DNA of 64,000 nt from CAZCZZ01 sp964503335 (lineage in GTDB: Bacteria; Verrucomicrobiota; Kiritimatiellia; CAIVKH01): contig CAZCZZ010000013.1 of NCBI GenBank assembly GCA_964503335.1, positions 8,445 through 72,444 of the forward strand, in the 5' to 3' direction. The translations under genes were made by a program, and so were the position numbers. Below are positions 32,996 through 41,572 of this stretch, piece by piece. Position 1 is the first letter of the stretch; each line of letters begins with the position of its first letter. Under the pieces are notes generated by a model. The model made no database searches. It worked only from the letters and a program-made list of their open reading frames with translations, and was not told the origin of the DNA.

Positions 32996-34777
32996 TCACC
33001 GGGAGACCGGCGAGTTCGCTGAGTCGGAGAGCGACGGGGCGTCGTGGGCCAGAAGTGATTTCGGCACCGCGTCCTCGTCCTGAAGTTGGTCCCTGTAATA
33101 GACCTGGATGCGGAAACCCTCGTAGGCATGGGCCTCACCGAAGTTCTTCATATCGCGCTCGCGAAAACCCTTGGGAACGATATATGCGGCAGAGACGGTT
33201 CGCTGCTGGGCCACCAGCCATGGACCTTCAACGCGCAGCGGCTCTTCGGGCACGACCGCTCGCGATGGCCGCACGTCCTGGCTCTTGGCGCCGCGATCAT
33301 AGAATGTCACCAGGACCTTCACGTCCGATGAATCGATCTGCCCTTCGCTCAGCTTCGGCTTCATGGTGATGCGGACAATCCGCATCTCATCGTAGTCCTT
33401 TGTGCCCTGAAACTTCTCGCGTTCCACGGTGGCGATCCGGATGCGCCGGGGCAGACGGGAACCGGAGGATTCGGGTTTGCTCTTTCCGGAGGTCATGGTC
33501 CCCGCAAGCTCGGCCCGGGCGATCCGTGTGCGCTCCGCGGCCGCTTGGTCGTAAAGCGGTGTGCCCATGCTCAGGTTCATGACCTGCGCCCACTGCTCGC
33601 CCGCCTGCTTCAAGAGGCCGCGAGCTTCGCAAATGCGGGCCCGCTCCACATAGGCGGGAGTAAAATCCGGCGCCATGATCTGGATGCGCTCGAGGAGGTC
33701 ATCCGCTTTCACCACGTCCTGCTTCGACTCCGCCACGAGTGCTTCCGTGAGCATTTCGCGAGCGCGATCCACCAGGGCGTCGCTCGATACGCGCGGGACT
33801 TTGTCCGACGGATTCATCTGCGGCGCGGGAACCGGCTCGGGAGGCGACTCATCCTCTTCTGCCACGGCCGCGACAACGTCGGTCACGGATTCCCGGCCGG
33901 TCGGCGGCTCGACGGTGACGCCGGCAGGCGGGGCCGAGGTGGTCAGGAGATTAAACGGGTAGATGTTTGCCGGCGGGGCGGAAGTCGCCACGACCAGGGT
34001 TGCGGCTTCGGCGCGCGCCGCCGCCTGCTCGGTCTCGCTCCGGATCTTCTCCACGTCGATCGCCGGCGCGGTGACGACACCCAGGTCCTTGTTCATATCC
34101 GTGATCTGTTTCCTCAACTCCTCCACGGAGGCGCGAAGTGACTCGACTTCTGAATCGACGGCTCCCATGCCGTTTGTCGCGGGCACCGACACGGTGTCGA
34201 CCGTCGAGGTGGGAATGCTCTCCAGCCGCGCCACAACCTTCTTCATTTCAGCCTCGAGCGTCGCGTCGAACGATTCCACCGACTGCGTCGCCGAGCCGGA
34301 AGCAAGGTCCACGGCCTGAGTCGATCCGTCTTTCGGAAGGCTTTCATAGGTCTCCACGATCTGCACCGTGGTGGTGTTCGAGAAGATGAAGATAAACAGG
34401 AGCTGCGCGAGCAGGATGATTCCGATCGCAACGAACGCCAGGGCTTGTACCGCTCCGATGCGACGCCGGATGGATGCGATGATCGGCTCGACCCACTGGT
34501 ACTCCATGACGGTCCCGCCCACCTCGATGCGGTCGCCATGCTTGAGCTTGGCCTCGCGGACCGGCTTGCCGTTCAGCTCGACCGGATTGCGTGAGCCAAG
34601 ATCCTTAATGTAGACACCGTCGGCCCGCTCCTCGAGCTGGGCGTGGCGGCGCGATACCCTGTCGTCATCGATCAGGTCAATCTGGCATTCCGGGTCGCGC
34701 CCGATCAGCAGGGAACCCTGCTGCACGGCGATTCGACGGCCCTTTAAGCGCCCGGTTAGAAAAAGGAGTCGGTACAT
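32996..34777 (-). CDS. FHA-domain membrane protein
   Basis: 593 residues. The N-terminal FHA domain (about 1-95) has the phosphothreonine-binding signatures GSLLIGRDPECQIDL, VSRRHAQL and DLGSRNPVELNG. One membrane helix follows (AVQALAFVAIGIILLAQLLFIFIFS, about 112-136). Then come a long Pro/Ala/Ser-rich linker with a coiled-coil segment (SEVESLRASVEELRKQITDMNKDLG), a TPR-like helical pair (about 370-450) and a C-terminal beta-rich domain. The topology puts FHA in the cytoplasm and the rest outside, suggesting a phospho-signal-linked envelope protein. The ATG starting MYRLLFLTG matches the canonical FHA N-terminus and is preferred over an upstream TTG. There is no clear RBS. Confidence 0.82.
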   Translation of the reverse strand: MYRLLFLTGRLKGRRIAVQQGSLLIGRDPECQIDLIDDDRVSRRHAQLEERADGVYIKDLGSRNPVELNGKPVREAKLKHGDRIEVGGTVMEYQWVEPIIASIRRRIGAVQALAFVAIGIILLAQLLFIFIFSNTTTVQIVETYESLPKDGSTQAVDLASGSATQSVESFDATLEAEMKKVVARLESIPTSTVDTVSVPATNGMGAVDSEVESLRASVEELRKQITDMNKDLGVVTAPAIDVEKIRSETEQAAARAEAATLVVATSAPPANIYPFNLLTTSAPPAGVTVEPPTGRESVTDVVAAVAEEDESPPEPVPAPQMNPSDKVPRVSSDALVDRAREMLTEALVAESKQDVVKADDLLERIQIMAPDFTPAYVERARICEARGLLKQAGEQWAQVMNLSMGTPLYDQAAAERTRIARAELAGTMTSGKSKPESSGSRLPRRIRIATVEREKFQGTKDYDEMRIVRITMKPKLSEGQIDSSDVKVLVTFYDRGAKSQDVRPSRAVVPEEPLRVEGPWLVAQQRTVSAAYIVPKGFRERDMKNFGEAHAYEGFRIQVYYRDQLQDEDAVPKSLLAHDAPSLSDSANSPVSR

Positions 34778-34829
34778 GCGAACCGGCACTATCTCCAAAA
34801 CGATCTCAAATCTCAAGGAGAGGCATTTA

Positions 34830-34906
34830 GTCTGTAGGATGAATAGACTGTAGGTTCTGAATTCTGAACCTACTGGCTAAGCCCTCCTACAGCCTACAGC
34901 CTGATC
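34830..34906. repeat. Inverted heptamer repeat in the divergent FHA/glyS intergenic region
   Basis: Left arm: CTGTAGG twice and TTCTGAA twice. Right arm: CCTACTG and CCTACAG twice, complementary to the CTGTAGG units. The units have period 7 and the arms can fold into a hairpin. It lies between two divergent genes, so it sits in both 5' regions and ends about 40 nt before glyS. Confidence 0.75.
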
Positions 34907-34944
34907 TTGACCCTTCCCCCCCTCTTCCCCATTCTGCCGCCCCT

Positions 34945-36507
34945 ATGAGCGAGCCCATCGACAAGTCCAGCAAGGTTTTCATGGAGGCGCTGACCAGCCT
35001 CTGCAAGCGTCGCGGTTTCATTTTCCAGTCATCGGAAATCTACGGCGGCATCAACGGTTTCTGGGACTACGGGCCCTTCGGCGCCGAACTGAAGCGCAAC
35101 GTGAAGGACCTCTGGTGGCAGACGATGACGCGCCTCCGCGAGGACGTCGTCGGCCTCGAGGCCACGATCATCATGCATCCCGCGATCTGGAAGGCGTCCG
35201 GCCACGTGGACACGTTCAGCGACCCGATGATCGACTGCAAAGTCTGTCGCGGCCGCTTCCGCGCGGACCAGATTGACGAGATCCCCTGTCCCCAGAAACC
35301 AAGCCGCAGCGTGAAAGTCTGCCCCGAGGAAAAGACAGAGCCGCGTCCCTTCAACCTGATGTTCAAGACGCACGTCGGCCCGGTCGAGTCGGACGACAAC
35401 GTCGCCTACCTCCGCCCTGAAACCGCACAGGCGATCTTTGCCCAGTTCAAGAACGTCCTCGACACGTCGCGCCAGTCGGTGCCGTTCGGCATCGCACAGA
35501 CCGGCAAAGCATTCCGCAACGAAGTCACGCCGCGCAACTACACGTTCCGCTCGCGCGAGTTCGAGCAGATGGAGCTCGAATTCTTCATCCTGCCCGACGA
35601 GGCGGTCCGTCTCCTTTACGGCCGCGTCGTGACGATGGCCGACAATCCGGACCTCAGCACGCCGCAGCCCGAATGGGGCTGGGAAGTCTGGCACAAATAC
35701 TGGGTCCTGCAGCGGCTGGCCTGGTATCAGTCCATCGGCCTGCCCGGCGCCTCCCTGCCCGAATACTGGCAGAAGAAGGAAGAGCTGGCGCACTACGCCC
35801 GCGCCTGCGTGGACATCCTCTACGCCTTCCCCTTCGGCACGCAGGAGCTTGAAGGCATCGCGGCCCGCAGCGATTTCGATCTGTCCCAGCACCAGAAGCA
35901 CAGCGGAAAGTCGCAGGAAGTGTTCGACGAGAACATCCGCAAGGCTGCGCAGGCTCTTGGCGATGCCGGCAAGACGGCGTTTGCCGACAGCGTGGCCGCA
36001 GACTGGAAAGCGCGTGGAAAAGACGAACAGGCCGCGCGCGACTTCTGCGCCAAGCTGTTCGAAGGTCGCTTCATCCCGCACGTCATCGAACCGTCGGCTG
36101 GCGTGGATCGCCTGATCCTCGCCTTGCTCTGCAATGCGTATACCGAGGAAAAGGTTCCCGGCGAAGCCGGTAAGCCCGAGGAAGTGCGCACGGTGCTACG
36201 GTTCCACCCGCGCGTGGCGCCGGTGAAAGCCGCGATCTTCCCGCTCCTTAAGAACAAGCCCGAGCTGGTTGCGAAGGCCCGTGGCATTTTCGAGGATCTC
36301 CGCAAACGCTGGCCCGTATTCTATGATGAGACGGGCGCCATCGGCCGCCGCTACCGCCGCCAGGACGAAGTTGGCACCCCGTTCGGCATCACGGTGGACT
36401 TCCAGACGCTGGAAGACGACACCGTGACGCTGCGTGAGCGCGATTCGATGCAGCAGGTGCGGATGAAGGTGGCGGATCTCGCGGCGCACATTGCGGCGGC
36501 GTTGTAG
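34945..36507 (+). CDS. glyS: Glycyl-tRNA synthetase, alpha2 (eukaryotic/archaeal-like) type
   Basis: 520 residues. Class II core: motif 1 region RGFIFQSSEIYGGINGFWDYGPFGAELKRNVKDLWW, the Cys-containing insertion (IDCKVCRGRFRAD), the glycine-site segment NLMFKTHVGP, YLRPETAQAIFAQFKNVL, motif 2 region FRNEVTPRNYTFRSREFEQMELEFF, and motif 3 PSAGVDRLILALL. The C-terminal anticodon-binding domain starts near RFHPRVAPVKAAIFPLLK. It charges tRNA-Gly. This single-subunit alpha2 form differs from the GlyQ/GlyS alpha2beta2 enzyme of most proteobacteria. No strong RBS is seen. It is followed by a heptamer repeat and TPR genes. Confidence 0.97.
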   Translation: MSEPIDKSSKVFMEALTSLCKRRGFIFQSSEIYGGINGFWDYGPFGAELKRNVKDLWWQTMTRLREDVVGLEATIIMHPAIWKASGHVDTFSDPMIDCKVCRGRFRADQIDEIPCPQKPSRSVKVCPEEKTEPRPFNLMFKTHVGPVESDDNVAYLRPETAQAIFAQFKNVLDTSRQSVPFGIAQTGKAFRNEVTPRNYTFRSREFEQMELEFFILPDEAVRLLYGRVVTMADNPDLSTPQPEWGWEVWHKYWVLQRLAWYQSIGLPGASLPEYWQKKEELAHYARACVDILYAFPFGTQELEGIAARSDFDLSQHQKHSGKSQEVFDENIRKAAQALGDAGKTAFADSVAADWKARGKDEQAARDFCAKLFEGRFIPHVIEPSAGVDRLILALLCNAYTEEKVPGEAGKPEEVRTVLRFHPRVAPVKAAIFPLLKNKPELVAKARGIFEDLRKRWPVFYDETGAIGRRYRRQDEVGTPFGITVDFQTLEDDTVTLRERDSMQQVRMKVADLAAHIAAAL

Positions 36508-36516
36508 TCGGTCGAT

Positions 36517-36550
36517 CTGTCTCTTGTCCCTGGTCATTTGTCATTTGACG
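36517..36550 (+). repeat. Short heptamer tandem repeat after glyS
   Basis: Degenerate 7-mers ending in CATTTGT CATTTGA (period 7, about four to five units with decay). The tract fills the short glyS-TPR gene interval and ends 30 nt before the next ATG. Confidence 0.6.
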
Positions 36551-36579
36551 GAGCGGGTCTGGCCGCTGATCATGCGACT

Positions 36580-37674
36580 ATGTTCAGGAATCGAGTCGGG
36601 GCGTTGCTGCTCATTCTTCTCGCATCGACGACAACCGGATTCACGGCGTCGAAAGAGGCCATTCAGGTCGAATGGATCGACAGGATATGGTTTTCACATC
36701 TCCTGAAACGGGCACAGGACCTTCGAGAGAACCCGGTATTCTCCGAGGCGTTCTTCCGCGAGGCCTTCCGGCTGAATCCCCGCTCGGCTGACGTCGTCGA
36801 AGCCCTCGCCCGCTCCTACGCGGCGCAGGGCGAAGATGCGATGGCCTCCATGTCCATCACCTATGGAAAGCTGCTGGACCCGAAGCGTGCCTATTGGAAG
36901 GAAATGGACGCAGCGCTTTGGGAAGCTGTTGCGAAACTCCCCCTGCGTCCGGATCTAACGGATGACGCCAAAGCGAACGAAGCGCGTTTCAGCAAGGATT
37001 TCGAGGCGGCACGCGCTGCGTGGGATGCGAAGAACTTCATGAACATGGAAATCGCGCTCCGGCGTCAGCTCGTCGAATACCCAAGGCACCCCCAACTCCT
37101 GCTCGAACTCGGGGGTTGCTACGCGGTGAGCCAGGACTGGCCGATGTACACGCTGGTGTACGGGTACTTTCACCGCTTGCACTCCAACAATCTGGACGTG
37201 GCCAACAACTACTGCATCGGGCTTGAGAAGGTCGGCCAGTATCGAACCGCGCTTGATGTCCTGAAGCCCTTTCTTGAGAAGAACAAGGACAGCGGCTACC
37301 TGCTTGAGAATTGCTCGCGCTTCGCCGAGATGGCAGGGATGCAGCGGGAAGCGGAATCCTATGCGAAGCAGTGGGTGGACGTGACACCAGAGAACGTCCA
37401 GGCCCTCACGCTGTACGGAAAAGCCTTGATTCGCCGAAAGGACTTCCGCGATGCGCGACCGTGGGTCGAGAAGGCGAACACCTTGGAACCGGCAAACCCC
37501 GTCTGCATCATGCTGCTCGCCCATCTCCATGCCGGACTCGGCAACGAGGAGGCCATGACATCGGCGCTTCGCGACCTGAAATCCAAGATAGATCCCGCCG
37601 CGTTTCGCAACGTGCTCGTCAGCGATCCCTTCAAAGGCAAACCCGATGCGCTTAAACTCATGGAGACGCCATGA
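36580..37674 (+). CDS. Exported TPR protein
   Basis: 364 residues. Signal peptide MFRNRVGALLLILLASTTTGFTA. The remainder is helical with several TPR units (VFSEAFFREAFRLNPRSADVVEALARSYAAQGED, HPQLLLELGGCYAVSQDWPMYTLVYGYF, NVQALTLYGKALIRRKDFRDARPWVEKANTLEPANPVCIMLLAHLHAGLG). It is a likely scaffold in the periplasm. Its stop overlaps the next TPR gene (ATGA), so both are probably made together. The partner is unknown. Confidence 0.82.
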   Translation: MFRNRVGALLLILLASTTTGFTASKEAIQVEWIDRIWFSHLLKRAQDLRENPVFSEAFFREAFRLNPRSADVVEALARSYAAQGEDAMASMSITYGKLLDPKRAYWKEMDAALWEAVAKLPLRPDLTDDAKANEARFSKDFEAARAAWDAKNFMNMEIALRRQLVEYPRHPQLLLELGGCYAVSQDWPMYTLVYGYFHRLHSNNLDVANNYCIGLEKVGQYRTALDVLKPFLEKNKDSGYLLENCSRFAEMAGMQREAESYAKQWVDVTPENVQALTLYGKALIRRKDFRDARPWVEKANTLEPANPVCIMLLAHLHAGLGNEEAMTSALRDLKSKIDPAAFRNVLVSDPFKGKPDALKLMETP

Positions 37675-38501
37675 CCGCACCATCCCGCGCGCTGCGTTTC
37701 GTCCTGTCCGGGTTACTTGCGACCACGATCAGCGCGTACTCGGCCGTGCTTGTTCGCGACCAGGATGCTCCCGGTGACGCGGGAGAAACAGCGGTTGCCT
37801 CCGAAGCCTTCGTGAGCTTCCCGAAGCTCAGCGCGACGAACGCGCTGGCGAAGACGATCAAGAGCATGGACGTCGCGAAGCCCGTGGAAGACTTGCTGGC
37901 GGAGGCGCAGGCGAAGCTGGCGACGGATCCCATGAACCCTCGCATCCTGACCCGGCTGGGCGAACTGTATCTGCGCTCGAGCCGACTGGATGAGGCTGCG
38001 GATTGCTTCTGGAAAGCCGCGCGTCTAGCGCCCGACAATGTGAATGCGCTGGAGAATCTCGCGTTCTCTCTCCTCGCTTCCGGCGATCATCGCAACGGGT
38101 ACGAGATCTACGAGCAACTCGTCGACCTTCAGCCGAACAATCCACGCATCAAATTTAATCTCGCCGCCGCGCTGTACAATCTGGGTCGGCACAAGGAAGC
38201 GTCGAATATCCTCGCCGAGTTCCTCAGTCTCTATCCACAGAACTCACGGGCCCTTTACAACATGGGCGCCATACAATTCGCCCTCAAAAAGTACAAAGAA
38301 GCGGCGGGCTACTTCGAGAAGAGCCGCGAGTTGCAGCCGGACAGTGTCTATACGATCGTCGGACTGGCACGCGCCTATCAGGTCCAAGGCATGACCGGTG
38401 AATACAACGCCCTCAGGAAGAACGCCTTAACCGCGATCCGTGAGTCCGATTTTAACGCCGTTCTTGGCCAATCGAGCGTTCCCGCCGTCCTCCTGCGCTA
38501 G
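37671..38501 (+). CDS. TPR protein, N-terminal membrane anchor or signal
   Basis: 276 residues. The N-terminal hydrophobic segment LRFVLSGLLATTISAYSAVLV may be a signal or anchor. At least four TPRs follow (about 95-250): MNPRILTRLGELYLRSSRLDEAADCFWKAARLAPDN, VNALENLAFSLLASGDHRNGYEIYEQLVDLQPNN, PRIKFNLAAALYNLGRHKEASNILAEFLSLYPQN and SRALYNMGAIQFALKKYKEAAGYFEKSRELQPDS. It is coupled to the preceding TPR gene. Function is presumably as a protein-protein scaffold. Confidence 0.82.
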   Translation: MTAPSRALRFVLSGLLATTISAYSAVLVRDQDAPGDAGETAVASEAFVSFPKLSATNALAKTIKSMDVAKPVEDLLAEAQAKLATDPMNPRILTRLGELYLRSSRLDEAADCFWKAARLAPDNVNALENLAFSLLASGDHRNGYEIYEQLVDLQPNNPRIKFNLAAALYNLGRHKEASNILAEFLSLYPQNSRALYNMGAIQFALKKYKEAAGYFEKSRELQPDSVYTIVGLARAYQVQGMTGEYNALRKNALTAIRESDFNAVLGQSSVPAVLLR

Positions 38502-38679
38502 CAAAGCGAAGAGTTTATTGCAGCGCTTTAATCAAGAATCGTGTTAGAGCGTTTTACTGCTTTTGTGTGAATCTCCCCATATTTTTGTGAGGTTTTGATC
38601 AATTTTCCATTGCTTCGCTTTCGCAATCGGAGCTACTTTTTTCATTCTTGTTTCAAGTGCTTGAATCGGGGGATTGCAG

Positions 38680-41316
38680 ATGAAAAGGTCAGACATTCGG
38701 GGGTTCATTTCTACATTCGTCATTGCCTTCTCGCTGCCGTTCGCAGCGATGTCACAGACTGATACATGGGACGGTGGTGGTGGCGATAATGTCTTTGGCA
38801 CAGGCGCGAACTGGGCCGATAACTCATCGCCCTCTCCGGGTTCGGCGAGCGATCTCATTTTCACGGGCACTACCCGGCTGACGCCGGTGAACAACTATAC
38901 GGCATTTGACGACTTCCGAAACATTACGTTCACGTCCGGCGCGGGCTCGTTTTCAGTCTCCGGCAACAGCATCGACTGGTTCGGAAAAATCGAGAACAAC
39001 GACGACAGCGACCAGTCTGTCAGCTTGTCGAATCTCTCGATGAAGAAGGCAGGCGGCGGCGAAGTAAACCCCGTCAGCGGAAACCTCACGATCGGTGGCG
39101 GTGGCGAAATCTTCAACGACAATAACGAAGACCTGCACGTGTACGGCGACAATGGATTCACGCTCACGCTCGGCATGGACTTCAACGGCAACTCCAGCGC
39201 GAGCTTGATCGTCGAGGAGAACAGCATCGCACGCATCACGGTTGCGCAGTCTTATGCGGGCACCACGGAAATCGACGAAGGCGCGGTGCACATCGCCGAA
39301 GGCGGTTCGCTCAACGGCGGGACCGTGTTCGTCGGCAACGGCGGCACAATCGGTGTCTCGGCTTCATTCCTGATCGTGGACGCGAATGGCGGCACAACCA
39401 TCGATGAGACGGTTGATATCAATGCCGGCAGCGGTGGAAATCGCACCGTGGGCGGCAACAACACCAGCGGAGTCAACACCTACTCCGGCGCAATCAGCCG
39501 CGACAGCGATGGCGATGACGAGACGGTCACACTGACAGCGGCCTCCGGCGGCACAGTCGCCTATTCGAGCGCCCTGGGCGGCGACGACAATGTCATCATT
39601 GACGGCGGCGGCACGACGCGTTTCCTGACGACGGCGAAGACGTACACGGGCGACACCGTCATTCAGGGCAGCAGCACGCTGCAACTGAACACGGCGAACA
39701 TGATCGCGGATTCCTCTGACATCTCCATCGGCAGCGGCAGCACGTTGGAACTCAATGGCGTGAACGAGGGTGTGAAGTCCTTGAGCGGCGCAGGCAATGT
39801 GGCGCTGACATCGGGCGGCGACCTTACGATTGTCGATGGCGCCGGCCAGACCCTGTCGGGCGCAATCAACGGGACGGGCGATGTCCTGAAGCAGGGCACG
39901 GCCAACCAGACCTTGAGCGGCGTGAACACCTTCAGCGGCTCGCTCTACATCGACCAGGGAACGATCACGATCGGCAGCGGCGGCGACATCACAGCGGCAG
40001 CCGGCATCGACCTTGGCAGTTCCGTTTTCAGCGGCGGCGCGGCCGATGCCACGCTCGACCTTGCCTCCGGCGCCTCCGCCCTCGATCGCAACATCACGGT
40101 CCAGAGTGGTTCCGGCGGTCGCACGCTCTCGAGCGCGGGCAACAACACGATCTCGGGCACAGTCGACCTGAACAAGAACCTCGCCCTGTCGAGCAGCTCG
40201 GGCACCCTCACCCTCTCGGGCACGGTGGACCTGTCGAACAGCGGCGACAACGATATTTCGATCAGTGGCGCCGGCGATGTGACCATGAGCGGCAACATCA
40301 ACTCCGCAAGCGGTGCCGCGGATGTCAACAAGAGCGGCAGTGGCACGCTGACCATCTCGGGAGACAACGGCACGGCTGCCGGTGGCGAGCTGTACAAGCT
40401 CAACATCTCCCAGGGAACCGTCTATCTGAACTCTGCAAACGCCTTGGGCCAGTCTTTGGCGTATTCGGACAAGGTGAATTTTAACACGCAGGCCAGTACG
40501 CTGCGCGTCGGGGCATCCATGACCCACAGCTCGATGGGCATGACCTTCAACAACGTCAACTCCACCTTCCAGATTGACGCAGGCGTGACCTTCTCCGTTG
40601 GTGGCGCGATCAACAACACGGCCGGTTCCACGACGATCAGCAAGACCGGCTCCGGCACGCTCAACTTCACGGGCAGCGCTGCAGCCAACGACGTGAGTGT
40701 CAGCGTGAGCGCAGGTTCATTCACAGGTTCGGGCATCACCGGAACGCTCGTGATCAACAGCGGCGGTTCGTTCAGCCCGGGCAACAGCCCCGGCACGATG
40801 GCGGCTGGAAGCACAACGTGGAACAACGGCGGCACGTATGTCTGGGAAATGAACGACGTCACCGCGGGCGGCGTGGGCACGGATCCGGGCTGGGACCTCC
40901 TGAACATCACCGGGTCGTTGACGGTCAATGCGGGCTTCACGATCGACATCACCTCGCTGACGCTCGCGAATGCCGCAGGTGACGTGAACGACTTCGTAGG
41001 CACCACGGACTACATCGGCGTCTGGGAAATCGCCCGGACCACCACGGGCATCTCCGGCAGCCCGCTCTCCCCCACGCTGGATTTGAGCGGCTTCACGAAC
41101 CCGTATGACAGTACGCCCGGCTCGTGGTACCTGAGCCAGATCGGCAACAGCCTCTACCTCAACTACGATTACCAGGGTGGCGCGCTTACCGGCGGCGGCG
41201 GTGGTGGTGGCGGCGGTTCCATTCCGGAACCTTCCTCCTTCCTCTTCATGGGCGTGGCGTCCGTCCTCGTGGTCGGCCTGCGTAAACATACACGCCGTCA
41301 GATCGTCCGGCGCTAG
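38680..41316 (+). CDS. Exported strand-repeat (autotransporter-associated) protein with PEP-CTERM signal
   Basis: 878 residues. Signal peptide MKRSDIRGFISTFVIAFSLPFAAMSQ, then TDTWDGGGGDNVFGTGANWADN, the classic opening of autotransporter-associated beta-strand repeat proteins. Many G-T-L-x-L-x-G strands follow (for example SGTLTISGDNGTAAG, NVALTSGGDLTIVDGAGQTLSGAI), predicting a beta-helix passenger. A Gly9 linker leads to the PEP-CTERM signal SIPEPSSFLFMGVASVLVVGLRKHTRR, recognised by an exosortase; no exosortase is in this window. GGGGGA lies 6 nt before the chosen ATG. The upstream 180 nt is AT-rich and presumably holds its promoter; no RpoN-type GG-N10-GC site stands out. A strong terminator follows. 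Confidence 0.9.
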   Translation: MKRSDIRGFISTFVIAFSLPFAAMSQTDTWDGGGGDNVFGTGANWADNSSPSPGSASDLIFTGTTRLTPVNNYTAFDDFRNITFTSGAGSFSVSGNSIDWFGKIENNDDSDQSVSLSNLSMKKAGGGEVNPVSGNLTIGGGGEIFNDNNEDLHVYGDNGFTLTLGMDFNGNSSASLIVEENSIARITVAQSYAGTTEIDEGAVHIAEGGSLNGGTVFVGNGGTIGVSASFLIVDANGGTTIDETVDINAGSGGNRTVGGNNTSGVNTYSGAISRDSDGDDETVTLTAASGGTVAYSSALGGDDNVIIDGGGTTRFLTTAKTYTGDTVIQGSSTLQLNTANMIADSSDISIGSGSTLELNGVNEGVKSLSGAGNVALTSGGDLTIVDGAGQTLSGAINGTGDVLKQGTANQTLSGVNTFSGSLYIDQGTITIGSGGDITAAAGIDLGSSVFSGGAADATLDLASGASALDRNITVQSGSGGRTLSSAGNNTISGTVDLNKNLALSSSSGTLTLSGTVDLSNSGDNDISISGAGDVTMSGNINSASGAADVNKSGSGTLTISGDNGTAAGGELYKLNISQGTVYLNSANALGQSLAYSDKVNFNTQASTLRVGASMTHSSMGMTFNNVNSTFQIDAGVTFSVGGAINNTAGSTTISKTGSGTLNFTGSAAANDVSVSVSAGSFTGSGITGTLVINSGGSFSPGNSPGTMAAGSTTWNNGGTYVWEMNDVTAGGVGTDPGWDLLNITGSLTVNAGFTIDITSLTLANAAGDVNDFVGTTDYIGVWEIARTTTGISGSPLSPTLDLSGFTNPYDSTPGSWYLSQIGNSLYLNYDYQGGALTGGGGGGGGGSIPEPSSFLFMGVASVLVVGLRKHTRRQIVRR

Positions 41317-41341
41317 CGTCACATCACTATGCACTTATGAA

Positions 41342-41372
41342 AGCGCCCCGCCCTTGCGGGGCGCTTCTTTTT
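41342..41372 (+). terminator. Rho-independent terminator after the PEP-CTERM gene
   Basis: A 10-bp GC-rich stem AGCGCCCCGC/GCGGGGCGCT with loop CCTT followed by TCTTTTT, 25 nt after the stop codon. Confidence 0.93.
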
Positions 41373-41515
41373 GCACTCAAGTACTCGGGCCGGCTACCCA
41401 AAGGTTCCTTCATTTTTTCCTACGGCACCCACCCCTCTTGGTGTATCTCTATTACCGCATAGGCGTTGTGTATGCGCGCCAGTGCATGTGGAATCAGGGG
41501 GGCTCGGCCTGTTTA

Positions 41516-41529
41516 GAACATGAATGTTC
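41516..41529. promoter_or_regulatory. Operator-like palindrome upstream of the hybrid kinase gene
   Basis: GAACAT-GA-ATGTTC is a perfect 6-bp inverted repeat located 43 nt before the kinase start. It resembles a LexA Cheo box but has six rather than four central bases, so the regulator is not assigned. Confidence 0.35.
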
Positions 41530-41572
41530 CCTACGTGCCGGCCGTGACGACGCAAGGACATCAGATTCGACA

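Noticed and set aside
38502..38679. RpoN-type promoter before the PEP-CTERM gene
   Set aside because: Some PEP-CTERM genes have GG-N10-GC promoters, but I could not find a convincing match in this AT-rich interval.
41516..41529. LexA/SOS box
   Set aside because: The half sites match GAAC/GTTC but the central spacing is six instead of four, and the downstream gene is not an SOS gene.
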